From Novosphingobium sp. (GTDB lineage: Bacteria > Pseudomonadota > Alphaproteobacteria > Sphingomonadales > Sphingomonadaceae), in assembly GCA_004211435.1 (NCBI GenBank), contig SECS01000001.1:1-64000 (forward strand): DNA of 64,000 nt, given 5' to 3'. Positions 1-8,763 of the stretch are shown here, piece after piece (positions within the stretch are counted from its first letter, which is position 1; each line of letters starts with the position of its first letter). The notes under the pieces are model-generated. The model ran no database searches, was not told the DNA's origin, and saw nothing but the letters and a program-made list of their open reading frames with translations. The position numbers and the translations under genes were made by a program.

Positions 1-162
1 GTTCACGATTTTCTCCACTTCCAACCCCGGCCGCAGGGCTTTGGCGCCTCGCGTTCCGCATCACAAACGTGCCTGCCGTCCTATCGCAGATCGCCCGTCG
101 AGGAAACCGACGAGCGGCCTTTTCACGGCCCGGCAGGCCCGATGAGCCGCTTGTACCTCAAT

Positions 163-182
163 AAGAATGAACGGTCATTCTT
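163..182. promoter_or_regulatory. Inverted repeat, possible TetR-type operator
   Basis: A perfect 8-base inverted repeat AAGAATGA around ACGG is followed on the plus strand by a run of T. The half-site resembles operators of TetR-family repressors. The stem is too AT-rich to be a convincing intrinsic terminator, although the T run allows that reading. It lies in the gene-free first 233 bases, so any gene it controls would be outside the window to the left. I see no gene in bases 1-233. Confidence 0.35.
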
Positions 183-233
183 TTTTTAACAAGGCGATCC
201 GGGGCGCTCTCAGAGGCAGCGCCCCGGACCCGA

Positions 234-2078
234 TCAGTCGGCCAGCACCTTGCTCCGCACGCTGAGCCCTTCGAGATCGCCCTTGTCGCGCCAAGCCTGG
301 AGCATGGCCTGGAAATCGTGCCAGCCCGGGCCCCACTGGCGGAACAGCGCCCACTTGGGCTTGGCCTCGCCCTCATTGTTGAAATAGCTCGGCGTGCATT
401 CGAGCGCGAAGGCCGAATTATCGGGCTCCATCGATTCGAACCGCGCGACATAGGCATCCTGCGCCTCCCGGGTGGTCTCGACCACGTCGGCGCCGCGCGC
501 CAGAGCGGTGGCGACGATATGGGCGATGTGCTCGCCCTGGCGGCCGATCATCTCGGTCACGCTCGAATTCAGACCGCCCTGGATGTAGCCCATGAAGAAC
601 TGGTTCGGGAAACCGCTGGTCATCGTGCCGTGCAGGGTCAGCGGGCCATCACGCCAGTGATCGTAGAGCGACTGGCCGTTCTGCCCCGCGATCACCGGGA
701 TGCCCCAGCGACGCTCGAGATCGCTGGTCACCTCGAAGCCCGAGGCGAAGATCATGCAGTCGACTTCTATCTCCTCCCCGTTGTGGAGGAAGCCCTTCTC
801 GGTCATCGCCTCGAGCCCCTGGGTGGCCGAGACGTCGATCAGCTTGACGTTGGGCTGGTTGAACGCGGGATAGTATTCGTCGTTCGACAGCGGCCGCTTG
901 CAGAGGAAGCGGAACCAGGGCTTGAGCGCCTCGGCCGTATCCTTGTCGGTCACGATCGATTCCACGCGCTGGCGCATTCGCTCCATCACGCGATAGTCCA
1001 TCACCTCGCGGCGGGCCATGAACTCCTCGAGGCTGAGTTCGGGATAGCCCTCGGCATCGAGCTCGGCCTGCATGTTGCGCGCGATCTCGGTCCAGATGTC
1101 GCAGATCAGGTCGGGCTCGCCAGGCGCGAAGAACTCCATCGCCGCGCGGTGGAAATTGTCCTGGCGCGCGCGCTGCCAGCCGGGTTCGAGCGAGGCCGCC
1201 CATTCCTGGTCGGTCAGCGGATTCGAACGCTCGTCGATGTTCGAGGGCGTGCGCTGGATGACGTAGAGCTGCTTGGCGTACTTCGCGAGGTAGGGCACCG
1301 CCTGGACCGCGGTCGCGCCCGTGCCGAGGATGGCGACGCGCTTGTCCTTGAGCTTGTCGAGCACGGGCGCTGCGTGGCTGCCGCCAGTGTAGTCGTAGTC
1401 CCATCGCGCGGTGTGGAACATCTTGCCCTTGAAGCTGTCGATGCCCTTGATCCCGGGCAGCTTGGGCATGTTGAGCACGCCGCAGGCCATGACCACGAAG
1501 CGCGGAAGGAACTCGTCGCCGCGGTTGGTGCCCACGCGCCAGCGGCCGATCGCATCGTCCCACTTGAGCGAGGTGATCAGCGTGTGGAACACGCCCTTGT
1601 CGGCGAAGCCGAAAGTCTCGGCGATGCGCTTGCAGTGGGCATAGATCTCTGCGCCGTCGGAGAACTTCTTCGAGGGCATCCAGCCGGTCTCTTCGAGCAG
1701 CGGCAGGTAGCAATAGGCATCGTTGTCGCACTGGATGCCGGGATAGCGGTTCCAGTACCAGACCCCGCCGAAGTCACCGGCGTGGTCGATGTTGCGGAAG
1801 TTCGTCACGCCCTGCTGGGTCAGGTGATAGGCCGCGAGCAGCCCCGAGAAGCCGCCGCCGAGGATCAGCACGTCGAGCTCGTCGAACATCGGCTCGCGCG
1901 GTTCGATGTCGCGGTGCGGGTCGGTCGCGTAGAGATCCTGCATCTCGCCCGAGACCTTGACGTATTGCTCCTGCCCGCGGGTCTGCATGCGCTTGTCGCG
2001 CTCGGCCGCATACTTTTCACGGAGCGCAGGGATGTCGAGCGTGGCGGCGTCAGGGACGTTGGTTTTCAGACAGGTCAT
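234..2078 (-). CDS. Baeyer-Villiger-type flavin monooxygenase (cyclohexanone/steroid monooxygenase-like)
   Basis: This 614-residue cytosolic protein should insert one oxygen atom next to a ketone using FAD and NADPH, giving an ester or lactone. An N-terminal FAD Rossmann motif, LILGGGFSG, sits near residues 71-79. The family fingerprint FxGxxxHxxxW is present as FKGKMFHTARW near 216-226, and a second Rossmann motif, AILGTGATAVQ, follows near 250. The length is that of the longer cyclohexanone or phenylacetone monooxygenase class. The ATG at 2078 was chosen because GGGAG lies five bases upstream; upstream ATGs at 2090 and 2111 lack this. A small unknown gene is divergent. The SMP-30-like lactonase gene to the right could open a lactone product, but that link is inference. 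The substrate is unknown. Confidence 0.9.
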   Translation of the reverse strand: MTCLKTNVPDAATLDIPALREKYAAERDKRMQTRGQEQYVKVSGEMQDLYATDPHRDIEPREPMFDELDVLILGGGFSGLLAAYHLTQQGVTNFRNIDHAGDFGGVWYWNRYPGIQCDNDAYCYLPLLEETGWMPSKKFSDGAEIYAHCKRIAETFGFADKGVFHTLITSLKWDDAIGRWRVGTNRGDEFLPRFVVMACGVLNMPKLPGIKGIDSFKGKMFHTARWDYDYTGGSHAAPVLDKLKDKRVAILGTGATAVQAVPYLAKYAKQLYVIQRTPSNIDERSNPLTDQEWAASLEPGWQRARQDNFHRAAMEFFAPGEPDLICDIWTEIARNMQAELDAEGYPELSLEEFMARREVMDYRVMERMRQRVESIVTDKDTAEALKPWFRFLCKRPLSNDEYYPAFNQPNVKLIDVSATQGLEAMTEKGFLHNGEEIEVDCMIFASGFEVTSDLERRWGIPVIAGQNGQSLYDHWRDGPLTLHGTMTSGFPNQFFMGYIQGGLNSSVTEMIGRQGEHIAHIVATALARGADVVETTREAQDAYVARFESMEPDNSAFALECTPSYFNNEGEAKPKWALFRQWGPGWHDFQAMLQAWRDKGDLEGLSVRSKVLAD

Positions 2079-2112
2079 GTTCGCTCCCATTGATTGGCTC
2101 GCGAACGGCATA

Positions 2113-2142
2113 TCTTATAATCAACAGTGATGTCTATTATAA
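2113..2142. promoter_or_regulatory. AT-rich divergent promoter/operator region
   Basis: In the 253-base gap between the monooxygenase and the divergent small gene, TTATAAT at 2115-2121 and ATTATAA at 2136-2142 form an inverted repeat. Each arm contains a TATAAT-like -10 box on one strand. The AT richness stands out against the GC-rich surroundings. It is probably the promoter of the monooxygenase gene with a regulator site. No clear -35 box is visible. Confidence 0.35.
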
Positions 2143-2331
2143 ATATTGTATCCATATCGACCCTTGTCGCCGCGCGGCCGCCACATTCGGCATCGCGTCA
2201 AGCCGAGTACGGACCGGAACCGATCCATCGCGCGGCGACGGGCCGCGACTTCGGGCAGAAATTGTCGCGGCCTCGGCGCATGCGGCGGCCGCTGCTGTCC
2301 CGCAGGCATCACGCAAGACAGGGGAACCAGC

Positions 2332-2682
2332 ATGACGATCAACTTTGCGCCCGAGGCCGTCCAAGCAGCCGCTAGCCCGGAAGAAGCGGCGCTTGTCTTC
2401 AAGGAGGCCGTGGCTCGTGGCATGGCCAAGGTCATGTCCGATGCGCTCGCGAAGGCGCTGGCGACGCGCTCGTTCGAAGGCAATCCGCGCCTCGCCGGCT
2501 GGCAGACCTTCGTTCAGGGATTCCACGCCGATCTGGCCTGGGCGAAACCCGCGCTCGAGAGCGTTCGCGCCCTGACGCAGATCGCCACCTATTCGCCCCT
2601 CGACATGGCCGCGGTCGGCGACGACGCCTCTGCGCAACTGCTGGGTATCGAGGTGGGCGTCAGCATCCGCGCCACCTTCTGA
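2332..2682 (+). CDS. Hypothetical protein (116 aa)
   Basis: I do not recognise a family. The protein is 116 residues, mostly predicted helical, with an alanine-rich amphipathic stretch (VFKEAVARGMAKVM) near residues 22-35. It has no signal peptide or membrane segment. The start is the ATG at 2332, with GGGGAA seven bases upstream. It is divergent from the Baeyer-Villiger monooxygenase and convergent with the SMP-30-like gene. The codon pattern looks like real coding sequence of this genome, but function is unknown. Confidence 0.6.
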   Translation: MTINFAPEAVQAAASPEEAALVFKEAVARGMAKVMSDALAKALATRSFEGNPRLAGWQTFVQGFHADLAWAKPALESVRALTQIATYSPLDMAAVGDDASAQLLGIEVGVSIRATF

Positions 2683-2733
2683 TCTTCGCGGCGTGCTTTC
2701 GGACACCTCCGGAGGCACGCCGCCCCAATGTGG

Positions 2734-3642
2734 TCAGAGCAAACGGCGCCCCGCCACCGGCACCTCGGCCTTGAGCACGGTCCCGCTCGACGATTCCGTG
2801 AAGTAGATCGTGCGGTTGTCGGGTCCGCCATAGGCGAGGTTCGTGGTCATCCGGCCCTTGGGCGACTTGATCCGCAAGGTCGGCTCGCCCCAGGCGTCGA
2901 ACAGCCAGACCGAGCCCATGCCGACGTGGCAGACGGCCAGGCCGTCGTTCTCGTCGATCGTGATGCCGTCTGGGCCGTGGCCGCCCGAGAGCTGGATGAA
3001 CAGACCGACCTTGCCCGTCGAGCCATCGGCGTTGAAGTTGATCTTCCAGATCGCATTGGCGCGCGTGACCGCGAGATAGAGCGCGTTTTCGGCCTTGTTG
3101 AGAACGAGGCCGTTGGGGCTCGGAATCTTGTCGAGCACGAGGTCGAGCTTACCCGTCGCGGCGCGCAGGCAATAGACCCGGCCATAGGCGTCGGCGAGGC
3201 TCGATTGCGCCTGGTCGGTGAAATAGACGTCGCCATTCCGGGCGACGCAGAGGTCGTTGCAGCCGCGGAACGGTTCGAGCAGGCGGCGTGTCAGATAAGG
3301 CTCGACCGTACCCTTGGCCGGATCGAACTTCATCAGGCCGTTCTTGAGATCGGCGATCAGCGCCGTGCCGTCGGCGAGGAACTTGAGCCCGTTGGGATAG
3401 CCGTCGTACTCGGCTCCGACCGAAACCGTGCCGTCCCGTGCGATCTTGAGAACGCGCCCCCAGGGAATATCGGTGACCCAGAGATCGCCGGCGGCATCGA
3501 AGCACGGTCCCTCCAGGAAGGTCGGCGTGGCATTGCCATGCACCTGGACCGAGGCCCAGTCCGACTTTCGGCTTCCATAGCTGAGCGCCTCGGGGATTTC
3601 GGCAAAAACCTCGGCGTCGACGCTCGGGGGAATAGGATACAT
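2734..3642 (-). CDS. SMP-30/gluconolactonase/LRE family protein
   Basis: This is a 302-residue six-bladed beta-propeller of the SMP-30 family, whose members are metal-dependent lactonases or esterases. Typical blade motifs are visible: FLEGPCFDAAGDLWVTD (metal-binding Glu, about residue 43), PNGLKF, a central PNGLVLN, and GPDGITIDENDGLAV with the likely catalytic Asp. The ATG at 3642 follows AGGAGAGG at good spacing; an upstream ATG at 3720 would add 26 residues without support. It is divergent from the LLM monooxygenase operon and near a Baeyer-Villiger monooxygenase, so hydrolysis of a lactone intermediate is an attractive but unproven role. Confidence 0.85.
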   Translation of the reverse strand: MYPIPPSVDAEVFAEIPEALSYGSRKSDWASVQVHGNATPTFLEGPCFDAAGDLWVTDIPWGRVLKIARDGTVSVGAEYDGYPNGLKFLADGTALIADLKNGLMKFDPAKGTVEPYLTRRLLEPFRGCNDLCVARNGDVYFTDQAQSSLADAYGRVYCLRAATGKLDLVLDKIPSPNGLVLNKAENALYLAVTRANAIWKINFNADGSTGKVGLFIQLSGGHGPDGITIDENDGLAVCHVGMGSVWLFDAWGEPTLRIKSPKGRMTTNLAYGGPDNRTIYFTESSSGTVLKAEVPVAGRRLL

Positions 3643-3824
3643 TTTTACCTCTCCTGTCACAAAAGGGATGCACACGGCCTTGCTGCAGCCTATAGGCACC
3701 ACCAGTGATTCTTGTCGCATACGGCGCTTATTATGAGTTGCCCGGCGGTGGAAGAGCTTTCAAGCCCCGGCTAGAACCGGGCACGGATCGGATACGTTCG
3801 GCCACTCGGGCGAGAGGACAGGCA

Positions 3825-5135
3825 ATGGGCAAATACATTCATCTGGTCAGTTTCCAGATCAATTCCCCGATCAACCACACCGTACTGTCCTGGGCGCACC
3901 CAGACGACAATCGACTCAAGGCACTGGGCGACATGAGCCTGTGGATCGACATGGCCAGGACGCTCGAGCGCGGCCTGTTCGACGCGATCTTCTTCGCCGA
4001 CACGCCGGGCGTGTTCGACCGCTACGAGGATCGGATGGACGACGCGATCCGCTATGGCGTCTGCTGGCCGACGATGGACCCGGTGACCCTGCTCGGCGCG
4101 ATCGCCGGAGCGACCACACAGCTCGGCCTTGCCGCCACGGTCTCCACTGGACCCCATCACCCCTATTCGGTGGTCCGCCAGCTCTCGACGCTCGACTACA
4201 TGAGCGGCGGCCGCGTCGGCTGGAATATCGTCACCGGTCACCTGCGCGGCGAGCACCGCGCCTATGGCCTGACCGAACTGCCGCACGACGAACGCTACGA
4301 CCGTGCCGAAGAGTATATGGAGATCTGCTACGCGCTGTGGAACAGCGTGGGCGAAGGCGCGGTGATCGCCGACAAGGCCAGCGGCGTCTTCGCCGATCCG
4401 AGCAAGGTCGCGAAGATCGCCCACCAGGGCAAATACTTCAATTGCAACACCGTTGCGCCCGCCCTGCCCTCGCCCCAGGGCCGCCCCGTGTTGTTCCAGG
4501 CCGGCTCGTCGGGCCGCGGCCAGGCCTTCGCGATGAAGCATGCCGATGTGGTTTTTGCGATCCAGCCGAACATTCCGGGCATGAAGAAGTTCATGACCGA
4601 CTTCAATGCCACCGCCGCCTCGCTCGGCCGCCAGCCGGCACCAGGCGTCACTTTCGGCATTCAGCCGGTGATCGCGGGGACCGAGGAAGAGGCCAGGAAG
4701 AAGCTGAACGACATCGTCGAGCGCATCCCCCTGGAGGGCGCGATCGCGCGGCTTTCGGGCACGATGGGCGTCGACTTCAGCGGCATGGAGCTCGACCAGC
4801 CGCTGGCCGAGATGCAGACGCAGGGCTCGCAGGGACTGATGAAGGCCTTCTCGAACATCGTCGGCGAGAAGCCGCTGACCCTGCGCGATGTCGCGATCCG
4901 CTGGGGTCTCGCCGTGGGCATGCCGCAGCTCGTCGGCAGCCCCGAACAGGTCGCCGATCAGATCGAGACGATCTGGCGCGAAACGGGTTGCCACGGCTTC
5001 AACGTCACCCCCAACATCATGCCCGTGTCGGTCGACGACTTCGTCAACGAGGTCGTGCCGATCCTGCAGAAGCGCGGCGTCTATCCGACCGAATACCTCG
5101 GCAAGACGCTGCGCGAGAAGCTGGAGTTGGCGTGA
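3825..5135 (+). CDS. LLM-class FMN-dependent monooxygenase (NtaA/SnaA/DszA type)
   Basis: This 436-residue luciferase-like TIM-barrel protein belongs to the NtaA/SnaA/DszA branch, two-component enzymes that use FMNH2 from a separate reductase. Typical segments are the N-terminal DAIFFADTPG, STGPHHPYSVVRQLSTLDYMS, GRVGWNIVTG and a C-terminal GSPEQVADQIE. The ATG at 3825 has AGAGGA about ten bases upstream. It is the first gene of a four-gene operon; the next gene starts two bases after its stop. No flavin reductase gene is visible nearby, so the reductase must be elsewhere. Members of this branch oxidise chelators, sulfones or other organic compounds; the substrate here cannot be read from sequence. 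Confidence 0.88.
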   Translation: MGKYIHLVSFQINSPINHTVLSWAHPDDNRLKALGDMSLWIDMARTLERGLFDAIFFADTPGVFDRYEDRMDDAIRYGVCWPTMDPVTLLGAIAGATTQLGLAATVSTGPHHPYSVVRQLSTLDYMSGGRVGWNIVTGHLRGEHRAYGLTELPHDERYDRAEEYMEICYALWNSVGEGAVIADKASGVFADPSKVAKIAHQGKYFNCNTVAPALPSPQGRPVLFQAGSSGRGQAFAMKHADVVFAIQPNIPGMKKFMTDFNATAASLGRQPAPGVTFGIQPVIAGTEEEARKKLNDIVERIPLEGAIARLSGTMGVDFSGMELDQPLAEMQTQGSQGLMKAFSNIVGEKPLTLRDVAIRWGLAVGMPQLVGSPEQVADQIETIWRETGCHGFNVTPNIMPVSVDDFVNEVVPILQKRGVYPTEYLGKTLREKLELA

Positions 5136-5137
5136 CC

Positions 5138-6094
5138 ATGTCGGGAGAAATCGTCTACATCCTCGATCCGATCCATCCTGCGGGCACCGAGGCCATCAGC
5201 GCCAAGCACGATGTCATCACCCCGGAACAGGGTGTGACGGATCCGCGCATCGAGGACACCAGCTTCATCGTCATTCGCACGACCGAGCTGCCCGAGGGGC
5301 TGATCGCGCGAATGCCCAGGCTCAAGGCGATCGTGAAGCACGGCGCGGGGGTCGACAACATCCCGATCCCGTTCGCGAGCCAGCGCGGCGTCCTCGTCTG
5401 CAACACGCCGGGCGGCAACAATTCGACCGCCGTCGCCGAAGGCGCGGTGACCCTGATGCTCGCCGTGCTGCGCCGCGTGCGCGAGATGGACGCGGTCGTG
5501 CGCGAGGATCGCTGGAACGAGCGCTGGAAAACGCGGCTGGGGGACCTGACCGAAGCCCGCGTCGGCCTGATCGGCTTCGGCCGGATCGCGCGCTTCACCG
5601 CGAAGATTTGCGGCGCCGGCTTCGGCGCCGAGCTCGGCGTCTACGACCCGATGCTCTCGGCCGAGGACGTCACCTCGGCTGGCGCCACGCCGATGGCCCT
5701 CGACGAACTGCTAGCCTGGGCCGACGTCATTTCGATCCACGTGCCGCTGACCGATGGCACGCGCAACCTGATCGGCGCCGACCAGCTCGCGAAGATGAAG
5801 CCCGGCGCGGTAATCGTGAACACCAGCCGAGGCGGCATCATCGACGAGTCCGCGCTCGCCGATGCGCTCAAGGCCGGCACGATCGGCGGCGCGGGGATCG
5901 ACGTGTTCGAAGCCGAGCCGCCGCCGGCCGATCATCCGCTGTTCGCGCTCGACAACATCGTACTCGGCCCGCATGTCGCCGGCGTGACCGAGGCAAGCAT
6001 GAAGCACATGGCGCTGCATTGCGCGCAAGTAATCGAAACGATCCTGAGCGGCGAGCGCCCTGCGACGCTGCTGAATCCGGAGGCCCTCTCGTGA
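5138..6094 (+). CDS. D-isomer-specific 2-hydroxyacid dehydrogenase
   Basis: This 318-residue NAD-dependent dehydrogenase belongs to the phosphoglycerate/glyoxylate reductase family. The nucleotide-binding motif GLIGFGRIAR lies near residue 145. The three catalytic positions are intact: Arg in NTSRGG, Glu in DVFEAEP and His in GPHVAG. It should interconvert a 2-oxoacid and a D-2-hydroxyacid in the cytosol. The gene lies two bases after the LLM monooxygenase, and its TGA overlaps the GTG start of the next gene. The operon also encodes an FMN hydroxyacid oxidase and an aldolase-like protein, so a dedicated catabolic 2-hydroxy/2-oxo acid is more likely than serine biosynthesis. It lacks the ACT domain of full-length SerA. 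Confidence 0.88.
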   Translation: MSGEIVYILDPIHPAGTEAISAKHDVITPEQGVTDPRIEDTSFIVIRTTELPEGLIARMPRLKAIVKHGAGVDNIPIPFASQRGVLVCNTPGGNNSTAVAEGAVTLMLAVLRRVREMDAVVREDRWNERWKTRLGDLTEARVGLIGFGRIARFTAKICGAGFGAELGVYDPMLSAEDVTSAGATPMALDELLAWADVISIHVPLTDGTRNLIGADQLAKMKPGAVIVNTSRGGIIDESALADALKAGTIGGAGIDVFEAEPPPADHPLFALDNIVLGPHVAGVTEASMKHMALHCAQVIETILSGERPATLLNPEALS

Positions 6095-6813
6095 AGCCGC
6101 AAAAGTCCGTCATTTATCGCCAGATACCCCGCCCGGATCCGGCACTGCTCGCGCGCGCGGCCGAATTTGGCGTCGCCGATCTCCACGGCGCGCTGGGCCT
6201 CGTTGCGGGTCGGATGAGCCTGATGAGTCCGGCCATGAACCCGATCGCCCCCGGCCAGAAGCTCTGCGGCCCCGCAATCACGGCGTGGAACTTCCCCGGC
6301 GACAACCTCGCGATTCATATCGCGCTCGACACCGCCCAGGCCGGCGACGTGCTGGTCTTCACCAATGGCGGCGGCCATCAGGGCGCGCTCTGGGGCGACG
6401 TCGCCTGCGGCTTCGCGGTCAAGAAGGGCGTCGCCGGCGCCGTGGTTCACGGCGCCTGCCGCGACACCGATGCGATCCGCGAACTGGGCTTCCCCGTCTG
6501 GTCGACCCACGTCTCGGTCGAACAGCCCGAAAAGCGCGGCCCCGCCGCGGTCAACGTGCCCGTGGTGGCCGACGGCGTGCTGGTCGAGCCGGGCGATATC
6601 GTCTGTGGCGATGCCGACGGCGTCGTCGTGATCCCGCTGGCGCTGCTGGCCGCGACCGTGGCCGGCGCAGAGGCGCGCGCCGCCAACGAGGTCAAGATTC
6701 GCGCGCGCATCGCCGCGGGCGAGCTGCCACTCGACATCCTGGGCATCCGCAATACGATCGAGACGCTCGGCATCGAGCAGATCGAAGGCACCTGGCAGGA
6801 CGGCCAAGGCTGA
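6091..6813 (+). CDS. RraA-family protein, 4-hydroxy-4-methyl-2-oxoglutarate aldolase-like
   Basis: This 240-residue protein has the RraA/HMG-CHA aldolase fold. GGGHQGALWGD near residues 92-102 and GAVVHGACRDTDAI near 114-127 contain the Asp and Arg-Asp residues that bind pyruvate enolate and divalent metal in class II aldolases of this family. The start is GTG at 6091, inside the GTGA overlap with the dehydrogenase gene, which indicates translational coupling. Family members either cleave 4-hydroxy-2-oxo acids to pyruvate or regulate RNase E. The operon context favours an aldolase that releases pyruvate or a related oxoacid from a degradation product. Confidence 0.82.
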   Translation: MKPQKSVIYRQIPRPDPALLARAAEFGVADLHGALGLVAGRMSLMSPAMNPIAPGQKLCGPAITAWNFPGDNLAIHIALDTAQAGDVLVFTNGGGHQGALWGDVACGFAVKKGVAGAVVHGACRDTDAIRELGFPVWSTHVSVEQPEKRGPAAVNVPVVADGVLVEPGDIVCGDADGVVVIPLALLAATVAGAEARAANEVKIRARIAAGELPLDILGIRNTIETLGIEQIEGTWQDGQG

Positions 6814-6837
6814 TCGCGACCGAGGGGGGATGACAGC

Positions 6838-7989
6838 GTGAAGCCGGCCTACAACATCTGGGACCTGCGCGATCAGGCCAAGCGCAATCTCCCCAAGGCG
6901 ATCTGGGAGTTCATCGAGCGCGGCACCGAGGACGACATCCTCACCGCGCACAACAACGCTGCGCTGCGCGCGATCAAGTTCGATCCGCGCACCCTGCGCG
7001 ACGTCTCGACACGCGACCTGTCGATCGAGCTGTTCGGCAAGAAACGCCCCTCGCCGCTGATCATTGCGCCGACGGGCATCGCCGATCTTGCCTGCTTCCG
7101 CGGAGAGAGCGCGATAGCCGGCGCGGCCGCGGCGGCGGGCCTGCCGTTCAGTCTCGCGACCAGTTCGACGACGAGCGTTCAGACGATCGCCGACATCACC
7201 CGGTCGGGCGCCGGCTTCTGGCAGCAGATGTACCTCTGGGAACGCCGTGACCTGTCATGGCAGGTGGTCGACCGCGCGGCGCAGCTCGGCGCCGAGGCAC
7301 TGATCATCACGGTCGACACGCCGATCTGGCCGAACCGCGAATTCAACAAGCGCAACGGCATGGCCAATCCGATCAAGGCCAATCCGCTGCTCGCCTGGTC
7401 GATCATGCAGAAGCCCGGCTGGATGACCACCGTGCTCGGTCGTTACATGTTGAACGGCGGCCTGCCCAAGTTCGCCAACTATCCTGCGGAAGTCGCCGCC
7501 AGCGGCGGGCGCGTGACCAATTCGCCGTCGGTGAGCTGGGACGACGTGGCCGAACTCAAGCGCCGCTTCCCCGGCAAGCTGCTGCTCAAAGGCATGCTCA
7601 ATGTCGACGATGTCATCGCGGCAGCCGATCACGGGGTCGATGGCGTGATCGTCTCCAACCACGGCGGCCGCACCTTCGACGCCTCGCCCGCCTCGATCGA
7701 GGTGCTCGCCGGAATCGTCGATGCCGTCGGCACCCGCATGACCGTGATCTTCGACAGCGGCGTGCGCCGTGGCAGCGACGTGCTCAAGGCCATGGCGATC
7801 GGCGCGCATGCGGTGATGATCGGCCGGGCGACGCTCTACGGCGCGGGCGCGGGCGGCCAGGCCGGCGCCGCGCGCGCGATCGAAATCCTCAAGGAAGAGA
7901 TCAGCACCGCCATGGCCATGGTCGGGGTGACCAACCTTGGCGAACTCGACCGCAGCTTCCTGCGGCGCCAGACCGTACCCGGCCTCTAA
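6838..7989 (+). CDS. FMN-dependent alpha-hydroxyacid oxidase/dehydrogenase
   Basis: This 383-residue FMN TIM-barrel protein is of the glycolate oxidase/L-lactate dehydrogenase/mandelate dehydrogenase family. SNHGGRTFDASPAS near residue 277 carries the catalytic His and substrate-binding Arg. ATSSTTSV, QMYLWERR and FDSGVRRGSDVLKAMAIGA are the usual FMN and phosphate contacts. The start is GTG at 6838 after GAGGGGGG. It is the last gene of the operon and ends in a four-base overlap with the convergent Crp/Fnr gene. Its role would be to oxidise an L-2-hydroxyacid to the 2-oxoacid. With the D-specific dehydrogenase two genes upstream, the operon could handle both enantiomers or invert one; that is inference. 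Confidence 0.88.
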   Translation: MKPAYNIWDLRDQAKRNLPKAIWEFIERGTEDDILTAHNNAALRAIKFDPRTLRDVSTRDLSIELFGKKRPSPLIIAPTGIADLACFRGESAIAGAAAAAGLPFSLATSSTTSVQTIADITRSGAGFWQQMYLWERRDLSWQVVDRAAQLGAEALIITVDTPIWPNREFNKRNGMANPIKANPLLAWSIMQKPGWMTTVLGRYMLNGGLPKFANYPAEVAASGGRVTNSPSVSWDDVAELKRRFPGKLLLKGMLNVDDVIAAADHGVDGVIVSNHGGRTFDASPASIEVLAGIVDAVGTRMTVIFDSGVRRGSDVLKAMAIGAHAVMIGRATLYGAGAGGQAGAARAIEILKEEISTAMAMVGVTNLGELDRSFLRRQTVPGL

Positions 7990-8696
7990 CCCTCGGGATA
8001 TACGCCAGCCAGCACGGCTTCGAAGTGCTCCTTGACCAGTTCGTTGCACTGGCAGGCACGCGCGCGCAAGGCCTCTGGCTGGAGCACTTTGAGGCCGCCT
8101 CGACGCGTCTGGATGATGGCATCGGCCTTGAACCGCTGCACGACGCGGCTGGCATAGGATCGCCCGATGCCCATCATCGCCGCGAGCTGTTCCTGAGTCA
8201 TCGTGATCTCGGACTCGCCGGTGCGTTCCATCGCCGCGCTCAGCCACTTGGCCGCGCGCTGCTCGATCGTGTGCGTGGCGTTGCAGGCAACCGCCTGGAA
8301 GACCTGCGCCATCATGCAATCGGCATAGCGCGCGAAGAGCTGGCGGATCTGCGGCGACTGCTCCTTGAGCTGCGCGAGATCGGACGAGGCGATGCGATAG
8401 AAGCTGCCCTCGTGCATCACGCAGGACCTCGCATAGCTGGGCACCCGTCCCTGGCTGACGATGCCGCCGAGCGCACCTTCGCGCCCGACCATCGTCGTTT
8501 CGACGACTTCGCCGTTTTCCATAGTCACGAGAAACACCGCGAGCGCCGCATCGCGCGGAAAATAGGCGTGACGCACGACTTCACCGGGCTCGTAAATCGA
8601 TTCGCCTGCAGAAAGCTGAACCTCGGTAACGAACGGTTTGAGCAGGGCGCGATCCTTTTGCCGCAATGCACCCAGCAGATTGCTGCCCTCCAGCAT
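7986..8696 (-). CDS. Crp/Fnr-family transcriptional regulator
   Basis: This 236-residue DNA-binding protein has an N-terminal cyclic-nucleotide-type sensor barrel (about residues 15-125), a dimer helix and a C-terminal winged helix. The recognition region TQEQLAAMMGIGRSYASRVV is near 170-190. There is no N-terminal Cys cluster of the Fnr type, so the effector is unknown. Similar regulators in alphaproteobacteria respond to stress or redox signals. A perfect GGAAC-N16-CGTT promoter lies 43 bases upstream of the ATG, placing the gene under EcfG control by sequence. The stop overlaps the hydroxyacid oxidase stop by four bases. Confidence 0.88.
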   Translation of the reverse strand: MLEGSNLLGALRQKDRALLKPFVTEVQLSAGESIYEPGEVVRHAYFPRDAALAVFLVTMENGEVVETTMVGREGALGGIVSQGRVPSYARSCVMHEGSFYRIASSDLAQLKEQSPQIRQLFARYADCMMAQVFQAVACNATHTIEQRAAKWLSAAMERTGESEITMTQEQLAAMMGIGRSYASRVVQRFKADAIIQTRRGGLKVLQPEALRARACQCNELVKEHFEAVLAGVYPEG

Positions 8697-8738
8697 CCCC
8701 TAACCTCTTCACGCCAAACTAAAACCCCATCTCGGGCG

Positions 8739-8763
8739 AACGGCACAGCCAAGGAAAAGTTCC
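8739..8763 (-). promoter_or_regulatory. EcfG-type promoter of the Crp/Fnr gene
   Basis: On the minus strand the sequence reads GGAAC, 16 bases, CGTT, an exact match to the alphaproteobacterial general-stress sigma factor consensus. It ends 43 bases before the ATG at 8696. The stretch 8697-9014 is otherwise gene-free. It also holds an inverted repeat CTATGT/ACATAG at 8798-8819 of unknown meaning. Confidence 0.75.

Noticed and set aside
318-2093. 591-codon plus-strand open frame
   Set aside because: Antisense to the Baeyer-Villiger monooxygenase. GC-rich genomes keep complementary frames open; its translation is Arg/Ala/Val-rich without any domain.
3941-6813. Very long plus-strand frames running through the LLM monooxygenase into the next genes
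   Set aside because: Only their 3' portions, from 5138 and 6091, encode recognisable proteins; the 5' portions are out-of-frame translations of the upstream genes.
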